Source: G963675935 sp963823895
Lineage (GTDB): Bacteria; Planctomycetota; Planctomycetia; Pirellulales; Thermoguttaceae
Direction of reading: 5' to 3'
DNA length: 64,000 bases
Assembly: GCA_963823895.1 (NCBI GenBank)
Contig: CAWGNG010000030.1
Span: 270,139-334,138 of the forward strand
The first letter of the stretch is position 1; the number at the start of each line of letters is the position of its first letter. The notes beneath the pieces are model-generated. The model searched no databases. It was not told the origin of the DNA and saw only the letters and a program-made list of their open reading frames with translations. The position numbers were made by a program, and so were the translations under genes. Of the stretch, positions 34,619-43,170 are shown piece after piece.

Positions 34619-36076
34619 ATGGATTGTACCAAACCATCAAAACGCCGGCAACGGTCGAAGACACGGACAAACGGCAAGGTTTATCCTCCGATCTCGGAGC
34701 GGGAGCAGTACGAGGTTACGTGGGTTCCCATCGACTCGGTGAAGGACAGCCCCGAAAACGTGGACATATACGGCGAAGTTGCGGAGGACGAGGCGATGGA
34801 TAACCTTGTCGAAAGCATCCGCAAACATGGCTTGGCAGAGCCAATCCTAATGACAGCCGACGGGTTCAACATGTCTGGCCACCGTCGGCGACATGCTTGT
34901 CGAAGGATCGGCTATACGCATGTTCCGACCCACACCTGTAAGACCATCCGCCGCGAAGGCAACTCGGAGTTTCACCGCGATTTAATCGACTTCAACCCGC
35001 AACGCATCAAGTCAGTTGGCTCACTTCTCCGCGAAGCCCTGCTGCGCGATAACGACGCCGCCGACACATACGAGGCCATCCAAGAACGGCGTGAGGCGTC
35101 CTTGACGGTTGACGCTGAGTTCATGGAAGTGAACGGCGCGAAAGAGATCACACCCATCAGCGAGCGGCGGCAGGAGTTTCTTGAGTCCGTCCAGCGGGCA
35201 ATTGACGAACTGAGCGACTACTGGCCACTTTCCATTCGGCAAATCCATTACCGATTGTTGAACCACCCGCCGCTAAAACAGACCCCCAAGCGGAGCAAGC
35301 ACGGCGTCGAGCACTACCGCTACAAAAACGACGATTCGTCCTACAACTCGCTTGTGGACCTATTGACGGCTGCGCGGTACTCCGGCCAAGTTTCCATGAC
35401 TTGCATCGACGCCCCGACACGTCCACAGAAAACATACGGCGGTTGGGATTCCGTCGCCGAGTTTGTGCAATCGGAGATTAACGGATTTCTTGTCGGCTTC
35501 CACCGGGATCGACAAATGGACCAGAGCCGACACATTGAGGCGTTTGCAGAAAAAAATACCCTCATGCGGATGCTGGAACGCGCGTGCAACGAATACTACG
35601 TCCCCTTTTCCATCGGACGCGGATTCTGTTCGATCCCCGTTTGGCGGGACATGGCGCAACGCTTCCGCCGATCCGGCAAAGAGCGCATGACGCTCATTAT
35701 CGTCAGCGACTACGACCCAGAGGGGTTGGAATTGGCCGACGATGCTATCCGATCCCTTGAATTGCACGGCGTTCCGGTTGACGGCCACCGCATCGCAGTC
35801 ACACGGGAACAGATCAAAGAGTTGGGGCTTGCCGAGGACTTCAACGCCGCCAAGGACACCAGCAAAAACTACAAGGCGTTTGTCGAGCGCACGGGCGGGA
35901 CAAAGGCGTGGGAGGTTGAGGCGCTGCCGCCTGACTACCTAGTCGAGCAGATCAAGGCCGCGATCGAGGCCAGCATGGACATGGAAGTGTACGAGGCGAT
36001 ATGCGATCAGGAGGAGGAAAATTGTGAGGAGTTGTGTCGGATTTGTCAGGCTATCGCCTCGCAATTGGAGTTCTGA
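34619..36076 (+). CDS. ParB-like domain fused to a Spo11/TopoVI-A-like (Mini-A-like) protein
   Basis: 485 residues, a paralogue of 23873-25315 with long nearly identical blocks (REALLRDNDAADTYEAIQER, RREASLTVDAEFM). ParB-like motif SGHRRRHACRRIGY, winged helix SIRQIHYRLL with the Tyr four residues after Arg, Toprim Glu in AEKNTLMRM and acidic pair in IVSDYDPEGLEL, and the GRGFCSIPVWRDM block. All key residues match element I, so both copies are probably functional. Head of a three-gene set conserved between the elements. Confidence 0.75.
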   Translation: MDCTKPSKRRQRSKTRTNGKVYPPISEREQYEVTWVPIDSVKDSPENVDIYGEVAEDEAMDNLVESIRKHGLAEPILMTADGFNMSGHRRRHACRRIGYTHVPTHTCKTIRREGNSEFHRDLIDFNPQRIKSVGSLLREALLRDNDAADTYEAIQERREASLTVDAEFMEVNGAKEITPISERRQEFLESVQRAIDELSDYWPLSIRQIHYRLLNHPPLKQTPKRSKHGVEHYRYKNDDSSYNSLVDLLTAARYSGQVSMTCIDAPTRPQKTYGGWDSVAEFVQSEINGFLVGFHRDRQMDQSRHIEAFAEKNTLMRMLERACNEYYVPFSIGRGFCSIPVWRDMAQRFRRSGKERMTLIIVSDYDPEGLELADDAIRSLELHGVPVDGHRIAVTREQIKELGLAEDFNAAKDTSKNYKAFVERTGGTKAWEVEALPPDYLVEQIKAAIEASMDMEVYEAICDQEEENCEELCRICQAIASQLEF

Positions 36077-36123
36077 TGCAAAAATCTACCAAGATAGAAA
36101 ATTGCAGCATTGGGGTCGAGTAA
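36076..36123 (+). other. Truncated twin of the 42-residue coupled protein
   Basis: A 15-codon frame that starts with the same TGATG overlap and the same MQKSTKIENCS codons as 23745-23873, then stops. The bases are identical to element I over more than 30 positions. It runs straight into a TTGGGGT/ACCCCAA hairpin (36112-36131). Confidence 0.5.
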
Positions 36124-36184
36124 CCCCAACAAAAAACCCCGCCGGCCTTCATGGAGCCAAGCGGGGTAGAGAAACATACGACAC

Positions 36185-36952
36185 ATGGATTGTAGCACAG
36201 GCGAAAACGGCGTGCAAGAAATCTCGCTCTTGGAATCGCTCAACGGCGAATGGCTCAAGCTGCCCCTGGCCGTCATGCGGGATGTCGGGCCGGCAGTTCA
36301 GACGTTGGGAGGGCTGTTGGAAGTTACCAAGAAAGAAACCTACACGGCCGTGACCAAGATTTCCACCGAGGCACACCTGCCGGTCGGAACTGTACGACGA
36401 CATCTGCGGGCGCTCGACAAGGCCGGATGGATCAGCAATCGAGGGCGCGAGCATACGCGGCGTGGAAGGCCCCGTAGGACCGCTACGCTTGCCATCACGA
36501 AGAAGACCAGCGGCGTCATTGAACCCTACGGCGTGCTGCCCACGTGGGCGTGTTGCGGCATCCGCAACGCCGGCAAGCTGCCCTGGTCGGCGAAGGCGTT
36601 GCTGTCAGTGGTGATGGCGCGCCTGATGAGTTTCAAGGCAGCGGCCGAGGACGAGGACAACCACGTCGGTGACGAAGTGATAGGGGCAACCGAGAACATG
36701 GGCGGCGACGAGCGGTTCTCGTTTTCGCTTGACTGGTTCGAGGGTCAAACCGGCCTACATCGGGAATCTATCGTTGCGGCCAAGCACCGGCTGCACGGGT
36801 TGGGCATCGTCAGATGGAGTGGCGGCGCGCGGGAGGATGGGGGCGACAGGACCGACCTATTGGTCCCAAATTGGGAGTTTCATGTTGTCGTCACGCCGGC
36901 ATCACAGGGCCATGTCTACCTCAGTTTTGATAGGGGGTCGGAAAGTGAGTAA
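36185..36952 (+). CDS. Winged-helix replication-initiator-like protein
   Basis: 255 residues. First winged helix about 45-100: ISTEAHLPVGTVRRHLRALDKAGWI; a second HTH-like segment about 185-215: TGLHRESIVAAKHRLHGLGIVRW. Two winged helices in a row, with the coding end lying on direct repeats, is the layout of iteron-binding initiators. A family name cannot be fixed from sequence alone, so a phage replisome organiser or transcription regulator is possible. Start ATG 36185. Confidence 0.6.
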   Translation: MDCSTGENGVQEISLLESLNGEWLKLPLAVMRDVGPAVQTLGGLLEVTKKETYTAVTKISTEAHLPVGTVRRHLRALDKAGWISNRGREHTRRGRPRRTATLAITKKTSGVIEPYGVLPTWACCGIRNAGKLPWSAKALLSVVMARLMSFKAAAEDEDNHVGDEVIGATENMGGDERFSFSLDWFEGQTGLHRESIVAAKHRLHGLGIVRWSGGAREDGGDRTDLLVPNWEFHVVVTPASQGHVYLSFDRGSESE

Positions 36953-37056
36953 TAGGGGGTCGGATTTTGAGCAATACCGGGGTCGGAAATTGGACACTAT
37001 GGGGGTCGGATTCTGGATATCGACCGGGGTCGGATTCTGGGCAATAGGGGGTCGGA
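36934..37056 (+). repeat. Six iteron-like direct repeats (GGGGTCGGA core)
   Basis: GGGGTCGGA starts at 36934, 36956, 36979, 37002, 37026 and 37048, so the spacing is 22-24 bp, near two helical turns. Around the core the repeat continues roughly as AATAGGGGGTCGGATTCTGGGC. The first copy lies in the last codons of the initiator-like gene. Iteron-type origins have exactly this arrangement beside their initiator gene. Confidence 0.75.
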
Positions 37057-37100
37057 TTCTGGGCATCGCAATGATCTTCAAGTATTGATCTTGAATTCGG

Positions 37101-37553
37101 ATGATCTCAAACAAACTTATCTTGAAGAATTTGGTCACCAACGTCCGTGCCGCGAAACGGCGGCACAGACGCGGGTGTGACCATTTTCATTTTGACTGGG
37201 AGAAGGTCATCCAAGAGGCTCGGAAGTTCCGTGCCGTCTTCAAGTGCCACAAGGACGCCGACCGCATCTTTGTCTACCGCGTGCTGGCCGCCTCACAATG
37301 GAACCTCCCGACGTGGGCCGTATGGGATGCGCTGGAGGCCGTCAAACACCTTCACCCGCACATTCCCATCGCCTACTTCCGCACGGTGTTGCGTGACAAC
37401 TGCGCCAAGTCAGGCGTTGACCTCGACCGTGTAATCCGAGGCGTGAGGGTTCCCGCTGACATCGGCAAGTACCGCAAGCCGCTTCGCGTGGACCAAGCGA
37501 AGATCGTTCAGGCGGTTTCCGAGAGGCTTTCTCTTGAAAGGGTTGAAGCATGA
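37101..37553 (+). CDS. Hypothetical element II protein
   Basis: 150 residues following the repeat array. Basic N-terminus (KRRHRRG), then helical (VYRVLAASQWNLPTWAVWDALEAV). No family recognised. Ends with a four-base overlap with the next gene (ATGA). Confidence 0.55.
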   Translation: MISNKLILKNLVTNVRAAKRRHRRGCDHFHFDWEKVIQEARKFRAVFKCHKDADRIFVYRVLAASQWNLPTWAVWDALEAVKHLHPHIPIAYFRTVLRDNCAKSGVDLDRVIRGVRVPADIGKYRKPLRVDQAKIVQAVSERLSLERVEA

Positions 37554-37813
37554 ACGGAATCAGCCTCGAATCCGCCGCGATCCGCGCCTACCGCCGTGGG
37601 ATCGGGTGGGCCGACTTCTGGAACCAACATGGCGATGTGATCCGCGCGGCCGAGCCGTACAACACGAGCCGCTATCACCGGTTGGTTGCCCACCTGCTGC
37701 ATCTCGTTTGCTCCGGCAACCTCAGCGGCATGAAACCTGCCGGCGAGCCGTGGTTGCTGGACGACGTGCCCGAGCCTACCGATGGCCGGGGAGCCCGATT
37801 GGCGAAAGGATGA
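37550..37813 (+). CDS. Small hypothetical protein
   Basis: 87 residues; IRAYRRGIGWADFWNQHGDVIRA and YHRLVAHLLHLVC suggest a helical bundle. Coupled to the preceding gene, three bases before the next start. Not recognised. Confidence 0.5.
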   Translation: MNGISLESAAIRAYRRGIGWADFWNQHGDVIRAAEPYNTSRYHRLVAHLLHLVCSGNLSGMKPAGEPWLLDDVPEPTDGRGARLAKG

Positions 37814-37816
37814 ACC

Positions 37817-38209
37817 ATGAAGAAGCGACTTTCCCCACTTCAGGCGATGCGGGCGTGCTGCTTGGATTGCTCGGAGACGGCGGCAGATGTTCGGACCTGC
37901 GAATGCGCGGATTGCGCGCTGCATCCCTACCGGATGGGCCACACGCCGGCCCAGGGACGGAGCCGTCCTCTGAAGGCCATCCGGGCTTATTGTGTCGCCT
38001 GTGCGGACGGCAACGCCAAGTACATCACCTGGTGCTGTTGCGACGGGGCCCATTCGACACGCTGCGAACTGTGGCCGTTTCGGTTTGGAGCACGGCCCGA
38101 GACCGTTCTGGCCAAGCGTGGTCCCCTGCTGGTCACCCCCGGGCAAATGCCGAGTGAGGATGTGAATCTCGACGATTTACCCACCTACCCTAAAAAACGC
38201 CTGCCATAG
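37817..38209 (+). CDS. Cys-rich zinc-binding protein of element II
   Basis: 130 residues with two Cys clusters: QAMRACCLDCSETAADVRTCECADC near 10-36 and RAYCVACADG then CCCDGAHSTRCELWPFRFGARP. The second half matches the protein at 23437-23748 in element I, so this copy has an extra N-terminal cluster. Last clear gene of element II; the end is a bidirectional terminator. Confidence 0.7.
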   Translation: MKKRLSPLQAMRACCLDCSETAADVRTCECADCALHPYRMGHTPAQGRSRPLKAIRAYCVACADGNAKYITWCCCDGAHSTRCELWPFRFGARPETVLAKRGPLLVTPGQMPSEDVNLDDLPTYPKKRLP

Positions 38210-38217
38210 GCGGTTTT
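38198..38217. terminator. Bidirectional terminator at the end of element II genes
   Basis: CGCCT (38198-38202), loop GCCAT, AGGCG (38208-38212), T-run on the plus side and an A-run (T-run on the minus side) at the other end. It includes the stop of the Cys-rich gene. Confidence 0.5.
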
Positions 38218-38333
38218 CGGCCCGGGCGTGCCCAGACGGGTCAAAAGACCACGATAGCCACGTCATGCGTCCAAACCCCACATCACAAGCCGATTCTGGC
38301 GCAGGAAGGGCATTCTAGCCGGGAGGGTGAACC

Positions 38334-38579
38334 ATGTTCGACGTGACCATCTACGATCGAGGTTCCAGCAGCGAACGGCGGCGACTTCTGGGCGGTCCCT
38401 GCGGCCGGGGCTTACCTGTTTCGCCCCGGCGCAGAAAGCCGACGGGCCACCCGTGCGTGCCGAAGTTGACGCTGGTGCCGGTCGGGAGCGAACAGAGGGG
38501 GTCCAACAGTGGCCGATCTTTTCTCAGACCTCGCCGGCCATTTTTGGCAAGTAGTGTACAGACCCGGGACCGGGTGTAA
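38334..38579 (+). CDS. Possible small protein
   Basis: Strong GGGAGGG before ATG 38334 and a plausible first 15 residues (MFDVTIYDRG), then Arg/Pro-rich low-complexity sequence that suggests a frame error or no real protein. A second frame at 38509-38700 starts at GTG and is also well led by GAGGGGG. Confidence 0.3.
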   Translation: MFDVTIYDRGSSSERRRLLGGPCGRGLPVSPRRRKPTGHPCVPKLTLVPVGSEQRGSNSGRSFLRPRRPFLASSVQTRDRV

Positions 38580-38700
38580 CTACACCCGACAGCCCCCGTT
38601 TTTACACCTTTGTACAGTGTACAGAGCGGACGGCCAAGAGTGCTGGAAACATCACAAAACAAGCCGTTTTCCGCACTTTCTTGGGAGTGTACTAAATTGA
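38509..38700 (+). CDS. Possible small protein near the element II edge
   Basis: 63 residues from GTG 38509 (start VADLFSDLAGHFWQVVY), well-led by AGAGGGGG. It overlaps the previous candidate. The DNA around it holds palindromes such as GGGTGTA-AC-TACACCC (38574 onward) and several GTGTAC motifs, which may be recombination or operator sites. Confidence 0.3.
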   Translation: MADLFSDLAGHFWQVVYRPGTGCNYTRQPPFLHLCTVYRADGQECWKHHKTSRFPHFLGSVLN

Positions 38701-38858
38701 CCGGTTTGCTTTTGAAGACCAGGGGCACCACCAGGAACCAGTCACCTCCAAATACGTAAACGGGCCAACCTAAAGCGTATCAGACGGCGGAGGCCGCGTC
38801 CAGGCTTTCCACGCTCCTCTCGCTGCTTGGGGGGAGTTTCAGCCGCGATCTTCTTAAT

Positions 38859-38988
38859 GGGTTTTGGCAAACAAAACCGGTGGCGCCACGCCGGGCGCTG
38901 TAGGGAACGGGCTCCGTCCCGTTCCGCGCGGAACGCCGCGGAGGGCGTTCCCTACAGACACATTACCGGTTTTGTTTGTCAAAATCCA
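38859..38988. repeat. 128-bp long inverted repeat (MITE-like)
   Basis: The 22-23 bases at 38859-38881 (TTTTGGCAAACAAAACCGGT core) return inverted at 38965-38987. Inside, CTGTAGGGAACG and CGTTCCCTACAG pair as a second stem, and a TCCGTCCCGTTCC-type core sits at the tip. Such TAGGGAACG palindromes recur in planctomycete intergenic DNA. The element ends in the region before the glycan operon. Confidence 0.6.
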
Positions 38989-39068
38989 TCAGGCGACTCA
39001 ATGTTGGGCTGGCAGTTGCACTGCCGCCCCTCGGGGCGACAGTACAACAGTCGCTCCGACCAAGACCC

Positions 39069-39098
39069 TCTTGGGGCAGACAAGAATGTCCGCCCCAC
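39069..39098. repeat. GGGGCAGACA/TGTCCGCCCC palindrome
   Basis: GGGGCAGACA, AGAA, TGTCCGCCCC: ten-base arms with one mismatch. A REP-like repeat just before the stop of the ceramidase-like gene, possibly a transcription terminator on the minus strand. Confidence 0.5.
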
Positions 39099-39108
39099 CA
39101 CTCGTTTC

Positions 39109-40368
39109 TCACAGCAGAGCAGCGATAAGTCTGCGGGCGTGTTCCGCCAGCAGTTCGAGGCCGCCCGAGCGAGGGCGGGGGCGATTGCAGAAGAGCATCG
39201 ACCACTCGACTTCGTATGCCCCTTCCTGATATGCCGCGGCGGTCGGGACGTAGCCGATCATCCCGTTGGCGCACCCGACGGTGTAAATCGCATCATCCCT
39301 GCCGCCGCAGACCAATTCGGTGAAGCGCGAGAAGATCTCGGCATTGACGGCGACAAAGACTGTTTGGCCCAGCCGCACACCGGAGATTTCCGCCGGAGTG
39401 AAAGGGGGCTCGCGCCGCATCGCGCGATCGATCATCGTCTTCCGCCACCTCTCGACGGCCAAGGCGAACGCTTCGTGGAACTCCTGCCTGCCGGCCGAAT
39501 CGGCCAGACAACGATCGGCGTGTTCGTCGATTTGGGAGATGCTCCAATTTTCCAAAGGCAAGGAGACGATTGTGGAGGCGGCGCGGAACGTCGTCGGTGC
39601 GGGCGAGGCATCATGTGCCGCCGTCTGGAACTTCGGCAGAACGCCATCGGCCACGGAACGCCCCCAAGCCCGCATCTGCTCGGGCTGCACGCCGACTTGC
39701 GGCGGGTCGATGTTTCCGCAGGCGCCGCTGGAAACGAGGACTGTCGGCCGTCCCGGCAGGGCGTCCAAGAGGATGCGAGCAGTTTCACCGGGCCAATCGG
39801 CGCTGATCCAACTTCCCCGCAGGCAGACCGGGTGCATCGAGTAGCTCAGCAGCACGGCCTTGAACGTTCCGTCGCTACGACGCAACCCGACGGCTCCCAG
39901 CCGCGGATCGGTGTGTGCCGAGGCGAATTGGCGCCGATCCACGCCGAGTTCAACGCGGCCCTGCACTGGCAGCGCATGGCACTGCTCACGATTCGTCAAA
40001 CAGCCACGTGCGGCCAGCAACAACCGTTCTTTCAGCCATTCCAAATAATTCGGATCGACCGAGCCGATGCAATTTGCCGATACCGAGGCGGGACCGCTGT
40101 GCGTGTGCGTGGCGACCAGCAGGACGCGGGAAGCGGGAATCCCGCACTCCCGCTCCACGCTCCGCCGAATCTCCTCGACAAACGGAGCGTCGAACGCCAA
40201 GAGATCGGCGTGCAGCCACAGCAGCCGTTCTCGCCCGTCTTCCAAGTACAGGCCGCGAACGGCCAACGGGTCCAACACCTCAATCGAAGGCTGCGGACGA
40301 ACAGCGAAGCCCGCCAACTCGATGCCGGGGCGAGGAGTGATGTCGATCTGGGACGTGCCGACAATCAT
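39109..40368 (-). CDS. Neutral ceramidase-like hydrolase
   Basis: 419 residues. Opens with GTSQIDITPRPG, the start of the neutral/alkaline ceramidase-type domain, and has VATHTHSGP, the metal-binding His motif, near 85-93. No signal peptide, so it is cytoplasmic or exported otherwise. True ceramidases hydrolyse N-acyl bonds; in planctomycetes this family is large and the substrate is uncertain. Its start overlaps the upstream aminotransferase gene's stop by four bases, so the two are coupled. Confidence 0.8.
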   Translation of the reverse strand: MIVGTSQIDITPRPGIELAGFAVRPQPSIEVLDPLAVRGLYLEDGRERLLWLHADLLAFDAPFVEEIRRSVERECGIPASRVLLVATHTHSGPASVSANCIGSVDPNYLEWLKERLLLAARGCLTNREQCHALPVQGRVELGVDRRQFASAHTDPRLGAVGLRRSDGTFKAVLLSYSMHPVCLRGSWISADWPGETARILLDALPGRPTVLVSSGACGNIDPPQVGVQPEQMRAWGRSVADGVLPKFQTAAHDASPAPTTFRAASTIVSLPLENWSISQIDEHADRCLADSAGRQEFHEAFALAVERWRKTMIDRAMRREPPFTPAEISGVRLGQTVFVAVNAEIFSRFTELVCGGRDDAIYTVGCANGMIGYVPTAAAYQEGAYEVEWSMLFCNRPRPRSGGLELLAEHARRLIAALL

Positions 40369-41627
40369 GGGCTTGGCTCCGACGCGACGCTTGCAGCGAC
40401 CGCCAGCCGCTCGCGCTGAGCGTGGACTTTCTCAAACGCTTGGACGATGTCGTCGGTGTCCTCACGACTGCCGAGCAAGAGCCGTTGCTCTAACCACGCG
40501 CCTTGGCTGGCGGAAATGGTTTCACACCGTGGGCAGCAAGTGTGGCGATAATCGATCTGCGGTCCGGCGGGGTTGCCCCGGTACGGCCCAAATGCCCTGT
40601 TGACGAACAGCGGCTGGCGATACAGCGGCAGTACGTATCCGGCGCAACACGGAATCCCTTCGGCCGCCAGTGCGTCGAGAAAAGCCATTCTCGGCACGCC
40701 CAGCGATTGCTCGTCCAGGCGAAACGGGAACAGGTGATAGCCGTGGCACGTGCAATCCGGACCGCGCTGTTGCGGATGGACGCCGGCAAGCCGCGCGAGC
40801 CGCTCGGCCAGATATTTGCCGTTGCGTTCGCGGGTTTCGGCCTGGACGTCGAAGCGGTCGAACTGGGCGTTGAGGATTGCCCCCTGGAACTCGCCGAGGC
40901 GGTAGTTGCCGCCGATTGTGTGGTGCTCGTACCATTCGCCGCCGGCGACGCGGCCGCAGTTGTGGATCGAGCGGCATCGCTCAGCCAGCGTGTCGTCGTT
41001 GGTGAGGATGATGCCCCCTTCGCCACTGGTGAGGTTCTTGGTCGATTGGAAAGAAAACGAGCCGAGTTGTCCGATGGCCCCGACGCGGCGGCCGCGATAT
41101 GCCGCGCCGTGGGCATGAGCGGCGTCCTCGATCAGCGTCAGGTGGTGCCGCCGCGCGATTTCCAGCAGCGCGTCCATGTTTACCGGCAGGCCGCCGAGAT
41201 GAACGGGAATGATTGCCCGGGTGCGCGGCGTGATCGCTTCCTCCACCGCGCCGGGATCGAGATTGAACGTCTCCAGTTCGATGTCGGCGAAGACCGGCGC
41301 GGCGTTGGCTTCGATGACCGCGGTGGCCGTGGCCGAAAAAGTATACGGGGGAACGATCACTTCGTCGCCGCCGCGGATGTCCGCCGCCAAGAGTGCGATC
41401 CGCAGCGAGACGGTGCCGTTGACTACCGCCACGGCGTGTTTTGCCTGGTGGTAGTCGGCGAATCGCCGCTCGAAGCGGGCGACCTCGTCGCCGTCCAGCC
41501 GCCCCCATTTCCCGCTGCGCAGCGCGCGGAGCAAGGCGTTCTCTTCCTCCGCGCCGAATACTGGCCAGGCGGGAAACGGTTTCATCCGCACCGGCGTGCC
41601 GCCCTGAATTGCCAACGTCTCTGCCAT
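40365..41627 (-). CDS. DegT/DnrJ/EryC1/StrS aminotransferase
   Basis: 420 residues from ATG 41627. PLP-dependent sugar aminotransferase fold: FARRF-like N-terminal, IVPPYTFSATATAV, IEDAAHAHGAAYRGRRVG, and Lys in SFQSTKNLTSGEGG, which binds PLP. Family members make amino sugars for glycans, but in this locus they may act on a catabolic amino-sugar intermediate. Coupled to the ceramidase-like gene. Confidence 0.9.
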   Translation of the reverse strand: MAETLAIQGGTPVRMKPFPAWPVFGAEEENALLRALRSGKWGRLDGDEVARFERRFADYHQAKHAVAVVNGTVSLRIALLAADIRGGDEVIVPPYTFSATATAVIEANAAPVFADIELETFNLDPGAVEEAITPRTRAIIPVHLGGLPVNMDALLEIARRHHLTLIEDAAHAHGAAYRGRRVGAIGQLGSFSFQSTKNLTSGEGGIILTNDDTLAERCRSIHNCGRVAGGEWYEHHTIGGNYRLGEFQGAILNAQFDRFDVQAETRERNGKYLAERLARLAGVHPQQRGPDCTCHGYHLFPFRLDEQSLGVPRMAFLDALAAEGIPCCAGYVLPLYRQPLFVNRAFGPYRGNPAGPQIDYRHTCCPRCETISASQGAWLEQRLLLGSREDTDDIVQAFEKVHAQRERLAVAASVASEPSP

Positions 41628-41659
41628 CTGTAGCCTCCGCAGCAAGACCCTATTTTTCT

Positions 41660-41830
41660 GGTTCCCACGCTCCGCGTGGGAACCCGCTTTTCACTCGCCG
41701 CTCAGTGTCAGTTTTCTCGTTCCCACGCTCCGCGTGGGAACCTGCTTCTCGCTCGGCCCTCCGCGTTAGCCCGAGAGACGCGGAGCGTGTGGGGCAATGC
41801 GTTCCCACGCGGAGCGTGGGAACGAGGGCT
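41660..41830. repeat. Repeated GTTCCCACGCTCCGCGTGGGAAC palindromes
   Basis: The palindrome (arms GTTCCCACGC / GCGTGGGAAC) occurs at about 41661 and 41719 and inverted near 41802, with a degenerate copy near 41778. A REP-like cluster between two operon genes; it may form hairpins that stabilise mRNA or end transcription. Confidence 0.65.
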
Positions 41831-41836
41831 CAGTTG

Positions 41837-43153
41837 CTACTTCTCCAACATCGCTCGCATCCATTCGACGTCCGCTCGAATCGTCTTCTTCGTCGCCGGG
41901 TAGTGATCGGGGAACTCCCGATCCAGACGGGCGGCGATGTCTTCCAGGTGGCGGAACATGTTTCGCGCAAGGTAAAAGTTGCCGGCGGCGATCAGTTTCT
42001 GGAATTCGATCCGCGGCGGATTCGTCCCCGTGCCGCCCCCATAGGAGATGAAACCGGGATATTGCTCAACAAGATCCAAGAGCAGACTCCGCCGTGCATC
42101 GGTATCGGCCGCGTGCAGAATCGCCTGGCCGATCGAGCGCGTCGGATCGTAGCCCTTGGGGTTGTAGGCATAGTCGGCGCAAGTAGCCAGCGGTACCCGG
42201 TTCATTTCGTTCTGACTGGCCATTGGGTTGCTGAGGTATCCGTCGATCACCTCACAAAGATCGGCGTCGCGCGCGGTCACCGGGCCAAGGTGCATAGTTT
42301 GTTGCGCGTCATTCACCGGATAGTTGTCCCAGAGGAACAAGCGGTGCTTGACCCGCTTCTTATAAGACTCCGCCGCGGCGCGGGTGATGCGGTTGAACGT
42401 GTCGCCGGTCCAGAAGATATATATTTCCGGATTGAGATCGCGGGCCACGGTGTCGAGGTAGCCGACAACCGTGGGTTCGTTCCCCGTTCCGCCGTAGTAG
42501 GTCGTACAGAAGATGAAGCGGACGTCCGCATCCTTTTCCCGCAGGCGGGCGAAGAGCTTGTTGACGCACTTGCAATGGTCGCTCGCATCGATTCGCAGTC
42601 CCGCCATGACCTGGACGTCGTCCAGGCAGAGATTGAACCATTTCACGCCCAGGCTTTGGGCCCAGGCGTAGTGCTGCCAGAGTTTCTCGAAATCTTCGTC
42701 GCTTGTTGGATTGAGGGGCCGCGGCGAGAGGAGTTGCGGATTCATCGAAAAGCAGAAGTGCAACCCCTGCGCCTGTGCGGTGCGGATGACCTTCTCCAGT
42801 CCTTGTTTCTTCGTCGTCGGCAACGGTTCCCACCAGCGATTCGAGTTCGCTCCCCAGCTCCAGCCGCCGCCGTAAAGACTGGCGTAGCAGTTCATCAGAA
42901 AGTTCATCTTGTACTCGACGAGGACGGGAATCTCCGCCAGGTACTGCTCGGGAGTCCACGCCCAGCCCTTGATGCCGCGGAGCTTGAAGCCGGGCTGTTT
43001 GCCGTGGGGCAATGGCTCGGGCAAAGGCCGCAATTCCTTGGCCAGATCCAGCGGCAGCACCCCGCCGGGCGACCGCTGCCCCGCCACCGCAACGCCAAGA
43101 CCGCACCAGGCCGCAATAATCAGAATTGGCAGGTTTCGTCGAGAAGACGTCAT
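41837..43153 (-). CDS. Secreted GH84-like beta-N-acetylglucosaminidase domain protein
   Basis: 438 residues from ATG 43153 (17 bases downstream of the upstream frame's end). Signal peptide (LPILIIAAWCGLGVAVA). Barrel with NCYASLYGGGWSWGANS and WFNLCLDDVQVM near 205: the adjacent Asp pair is the catalytic signature of GH84 (O-GlcNAcase-like). YYGGTGNE and FWTGD are further family blocks. It likely removes N-acetylhexosamine from glycans in the periplasm or outside. Confidence 0.75.
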   Translation of the reverse strand: MTSSRRNLPILIIAAWCGLGVAVAGQRSPGGVLPLDLAKELRPLPEPLPHGKQPGFKLRGIKGWAWTPEQYLAEIPVLVEYKMNFLMNCYASLYGGGWSWGANSNRWWEPLPTTKKQGLEKVIRTAQAQGLHFCFSMNPQLLSPRPLNPTSDEDFEKLWQHYAWAQSLGVKWFNLCLDDVQVMAGLRIDASDHCKCVNKLFARLREKDADVRFIFCTTYYGGTGNEPTVVGYLDTVARDLNPEIYIFWTGDTFNRITRAAAESYKKRVKHRLFLWDNYPVNDAQQTMHLGPVTARDADLCEVIDGYLSNPMASQNEMNRVPLATCADYAYNPKGYDPTRSIGQAILHAADTDARRSLLLDLVEQYPGFISYGGGTGTNPPRIEFQKLIAAGNFYLARNMFRHLEDIAARLDREFPDHYPATKKTIRADVEWMRAMLEK

Positions 43154-43170
43154 AATGCTCCTCCGATGAT

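Noticed and set aside
36934..37056. CRISPR array
   Set aside because: Repeats are about 22-24 bp including spacer, far shorter than CRISPR units, and lack unique spacers; iterons fit better. No cas gene in the window.
38827..40419. Long plus-strand frame opposite the ceramidase-like gene
   Set aside because: It is the complement of a gene with clear family motifs; composition is typical of a GC-rich shadow frame.
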